Below are positions 48,015-48,630 of a stretch of DNA of 48,630 nt, piece by piece. A program made the position numbers and the translations under genes. The stretch covers positions 1-48,630 of the forward strand of contig NZ_ABLD01000031.1 in NCBI RefSeq assembly GCF_000172415.1, given 5' to 3'. How positions within the stretch are numbered: the stretch's first letter is position 1; each line of letters begins with the position of its first letter. This DNA comes from Paraburkholderia graminis C4D1M. Its GTDB lineage: Bacteria > Pseudomonadota > Gammaproteobacteria > Burkholderiales > Burkholderiaceae. The notes beneath the pieces are model-generated. The model made no database searches. It saw only the letters and a list, made by a program, of their open reading frames with translations, and was not told where the DNA came from.

Positions 48015-48630
48015 ATGAGTCTGCATACCTGGTGGCTTTTCGTCGCCACAGTTTTTGTCGTGTGCGCCATTCCCGGCCCGAACATGCTGCTCGTCATGAC
48101 CGACGGTGCGCGGCACGGCCTGCGTCGCACGGGCGCGACGATGGCAGGCTGCCTGTCGGCGCTGGTGCTGATGCTGGCGGTGTCGGCGGCGGGGCTCGGC
48201 GTTTTTCTCGAAGCGTGGCCGACCCTCTTCGATGCGCTGCGTTTGATCGGCGCGGCCTATCTCGTGTATCTCGGCATCAAGGCATGGCGCGCGCCCGCTG
48301 ACGAAGCCGCCGCGTCCGCTGCCGACGAACTGGCCGCGAAGCCCGCACGCTCGCGCCTCGCGCTGTTTCGCAACGGCTTTCTGGTGGCGGGCAGCAATCC
48401 GAAGGCGATTCTGTTTGCCGCCGCGCTGCTGCCGCAATTCATCGAAGCCTCGCTGCCCAAGCTGCCGCAGTTCGGCATTCTGGTCGCCACGTTCGCCGTG
48501 ATCGAGGTGAGTTGGTATTTCGTGTACGCGGGATTCGGCACGCGCATCGGCAACCGGCTGAAGAGCCGCAGCGTCGCGCGAGTGTTCAATCGGCTGACGG
48601 GCGGCGTCTTCGTCGGCTTTGGCGCGATGA
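48015..48630 (+). CDS. LysE-family amino-acid exporter (3' end beyond the window)
   Basis: The first 205 codons of a LysE/RhtB transporter. The N-terminal signature is FVVCAIPGPNMLLVMTDGAR at about residues 14-33, the family's PGPN motif. Helices follow at about 39-62, 68-90 (LRLIGAAYLVYLGIKAWRAP), 112-150 (FLVAGSNPKAILFAAALLPQ) and 158-180. The usual length is about 205-215 residues, so only a few residues are missing at the window end. Such proteins export amino acids such as lysine, homoserine or threonine. Which one is unknown. ATG 48015 has AGCGGAAA before it. Confidence 0.9.
   Translation, partial: MSLHTWWLFVATVFVVCAIPGPNMLLVMTDGARHGLRRTGATMAGCLSALVLMLAVSAAGLGVFLEAWPTLFDALRLIGAAYLVYLGIKAWRAPADEAAASAADELAAKPARSRLALFRNGFLVAGSNPKAILFAAALLPQFIEASLPKLPQFGILVATFAVIEVSWYFVYAGFGTRIGNRLKSRSVARVFNRLTGGVFVGFGAM

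Overview
The window is a high-GC chromosomal segment of a member of the Burkholderiaceae, most likely Burkholderia sensu lato (Paraburkholderia or Caballeronia). This rests on gene content and order: an SAH riboswitch in front of ahcY, a small YvlD-type membrane protein and metF; a dppABCDF operon followed by a GumN-type gene; pxpBCA next to a DUF969/DUF979 pair; slt, an NDUFA9-like gene, a GST and cca; then folB, ttcA, glmU and glmS. I see no insertion sequence, prophage, CRISPR array, rRNA or tRNA. Coding density is high and almost all genes are core metabolic or envelope genes.

Layout. 1-461: end of a probable flagellar gene and a lone FlhB C-terminal-like protein. 508-3715 (minus): coniferyl-type aldehyde dehydrogenase and AidB-like acyl-CoA dehydrogenase, divergent from a GMC oxidoreductase (4155-5813). 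5998-7938: DUF937/BON/OmpA envelope protein, followed by a degenerate 29-bp repeat array and a strong terminator shared with a LysR regulator (8201-9151, minus). 9333-10160: glycosyltransferase. 10375-13295: riboswitch-controlled methyl-cycle operon. 13603-20591: dipeptide ABC transporter plus GumN-like protein. 20606-22417 (minus): TPR glycosyltransferase. 22632-27139 (minus): 5-oxoprolinase genes and a putative two-part permease, divergent from a MarR-like regulator. 27929-33469: folate salvage enzyme, lytic transglycosylase, broken NDUFA9-like gene, GST and CCA-adding enzyme. 33530-34931 (minus): DUF2905 protein and MidA/NDUFAF7-type methyltransferase. 34945-40586: frameshifted FolM-like reductase, folB, ttcA, glmU, glmS. 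40732-45505: small unknown genes, a second lytic transglycosylase, a DUF2242 lipoprotein, a gene-free stretch with two perfect DnaA boxes, two overlapping small unknown genes and an IclR regulator. 45734-48630: small unknown protein, Mut7-C protein, beta-hydroxyacid dehydrogenase and a LysE exporter cut by the window end.

How the genes connect. Several blocks form pathways: the methyl cycle (SAH removal plus methylene-THF reduction), peptide import, 5-oxoproline use, folate/pterin metabolism and UDP-GlcNAc synthesis feeding peptidoglycan, with two lytic transglycosylases nearby. Two otherwise conserved genes carry single-base lesions: a TAG inside the NDUFA9-like gene and a one-base deletion in the FolM-like gene. 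They are either true pseudogenes or base errors in the assembly.

No clearly new multi-gene defence or mobile system is visible. The best leads for something undescribed are the DnaA-box intergenic region with its two small overlapping genes, the repeat array grown from the 3' end of the OmpA-family gene, the palindromic element that places the dppC ribosome-binding site inside a hairpin, and the helix-phased repeats at the pxp promoter.
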